A stretch of DNA of 64,000 nt, taken from contig NZ_FOYT01000002.1 in NCBI RefSeq assembly GCF_900112175.1, positions 124,001 to 188,000 on the forward strand, in the 5' to 3' direction. Source of the DNA: Halogeometricum rufum (GTDB taxonomy: Archaea; Halobacteriota; Halobacteria; Halobacteriales; Haloferacaceae). How positions within the stretch are numbered: position 1 is the first letter of the stretch; each line of letters begins with the position of its first letter. Positions 63,876 through 64,000 of this stretch are shown in pieces. A model generated the notes under the pieces. That model saw only the letters and a list, made by a program, of their open reading frames with translations. It was not told where the DNA came from and did no database searches. The position numbers and the translations under genes are program-made.

Positions 63876-63960
63876 GTTGCGGTAGCCAAGCCTGGCCCAA
63901 GGCGCTGGGTTGCTAACTCAGTGGCACACCGCCTCCGGGGTTCGAATCCCCGCCGCAACG
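63876..63960 (+). tRNA. tRNA-Ser (anticodon GCU)
   Basis: Acceptor GTTGCGG/CCGCAAC with discriminator G. The anticodon stem TGGGT/ACTCA carries loop TTGCTAA, giving GCU, reading AGC/AGU. The long variable arm is present and the T loop is TTCGAAT. No intron. It is immediately upstream of the probable rpsM, the arrangement found in archaeal ribosomal-protein operons. Confidence 0.93.
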
Positions 63961-63979
63961 CTCACCCGACTTTCCAGTC

Positions 63980-64000
63980 ATGAGTGCAGAAGAACCACAA
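63980..64000 (+). CDS. rpsM: Probable ribosomal protein S13 (first codons only)
   Basis: The last 21 nt encode MSAEEPQ after an ATG 19 nt from tRNA-Ser. Haloarchaeal S13 commonly begins MSAEEP and often follows this tRNA, so the call is by context and a very short match. Everything else lies outside the window. Confidence 0.55.

Overview
This window comes from a haloarchaeal chromosome (class Halobacteria). The proteins are strongly acidic and the DNA is GC-rich. Many genes start on or very near the predicted transcription start, with TATA-like boxes about 25-30 nt upstream. The families are typical of the group: HTH-10, HalOD1, DUF7344-like HTH proteins, a TbsP-like regulator, UPF0179, and Tat/lipobox lipoproteins with Thr-rich stalks. 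The genus cannot be fixed from sequence alone; a Haloferacales-type organism is plausible. I see no IS element, prophage, rRNA or CRISPR array.

Layout. 1-2.8 kb (minus): one-carbon genes folD (cut by the window edge) and glyA, with a lipoprotein between them. 2.9-7.9 kb (plus): a CHAT-protease-like protein, a TbsP-like regulator and a YcaO protein. 8-13 kb: small and DUF63 membrane proteins, an Lrp regulator, an inositol-phosphatase-like enzyme and a PIN protein. 13.1-18 kb: tRNA-Leu with a truncated copy of its 3' end, an HTH-10 regulator, a HalOD1/response-regulator pair, DUF309, an AspA-like hydrolase and UPF0179. 18.1-26 kb: a tightly overlapped prkA-prkA2-yeaH-spoVR operon behind a long leader. 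26-29.4 kb: cryptochrome-DASH photolyase and DsbB, flanked by two paralogous membrane-anchored winged-helix proteins. 29.6-35.7 kb: tRNA-Glu, a fused beta-oxidation enzyme, two convergent AlkA-type glycosylases, and a RimK-retropepsin fusion divergent from an AspA-like hydrolase. 35.8-39.4 kb: sdhCDBA.

39.5-46 kb: an odd tRNA-like gene, several small HTH and zinc-ribbon proteins, a membrane-anchored HTH protein followed by a secreted repeat protein, a P-loop kinase, a PhiH1-type repressor, HalOD1, tRNA-Thr and a GNAT enzyme. 46.3-52.8 kb: livHMGF, converging on a lipoprotein and a substrate-binding protein whose two halves are in swapped order. 53-56 kb: uridine kinase, small proteins, tRNA-Ser (again with a truncated 3' copy), a DUF2064-like enzyme and uracil-DNA glycosylase. 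56.2-59.4 kb (minus): an operon of an inactive-looking RecA-like protein, a small protein and a divergent family-B DNA polymerase. 59.6-64 kb: an Mrp Fe-S carrier, MoaA, UspA, thioredoxin, tRNA-Ser(GCU) and the first codons of a probable rpsM (S13).

The most unusual items are (1) the apparent circular permutation of the Liv substrate-binding protein, bounded by a 10-bp direct repeat; (2) truncated tRNA 3'-end copies beside two different tRNA genes; (3) the tRNA-like gene at 39.55 kb with an intron-like insert and a bulged T stem; and (4) the RecA-like/small protein/PolB cassette, in which polymerase motif C lacks its first Asp.
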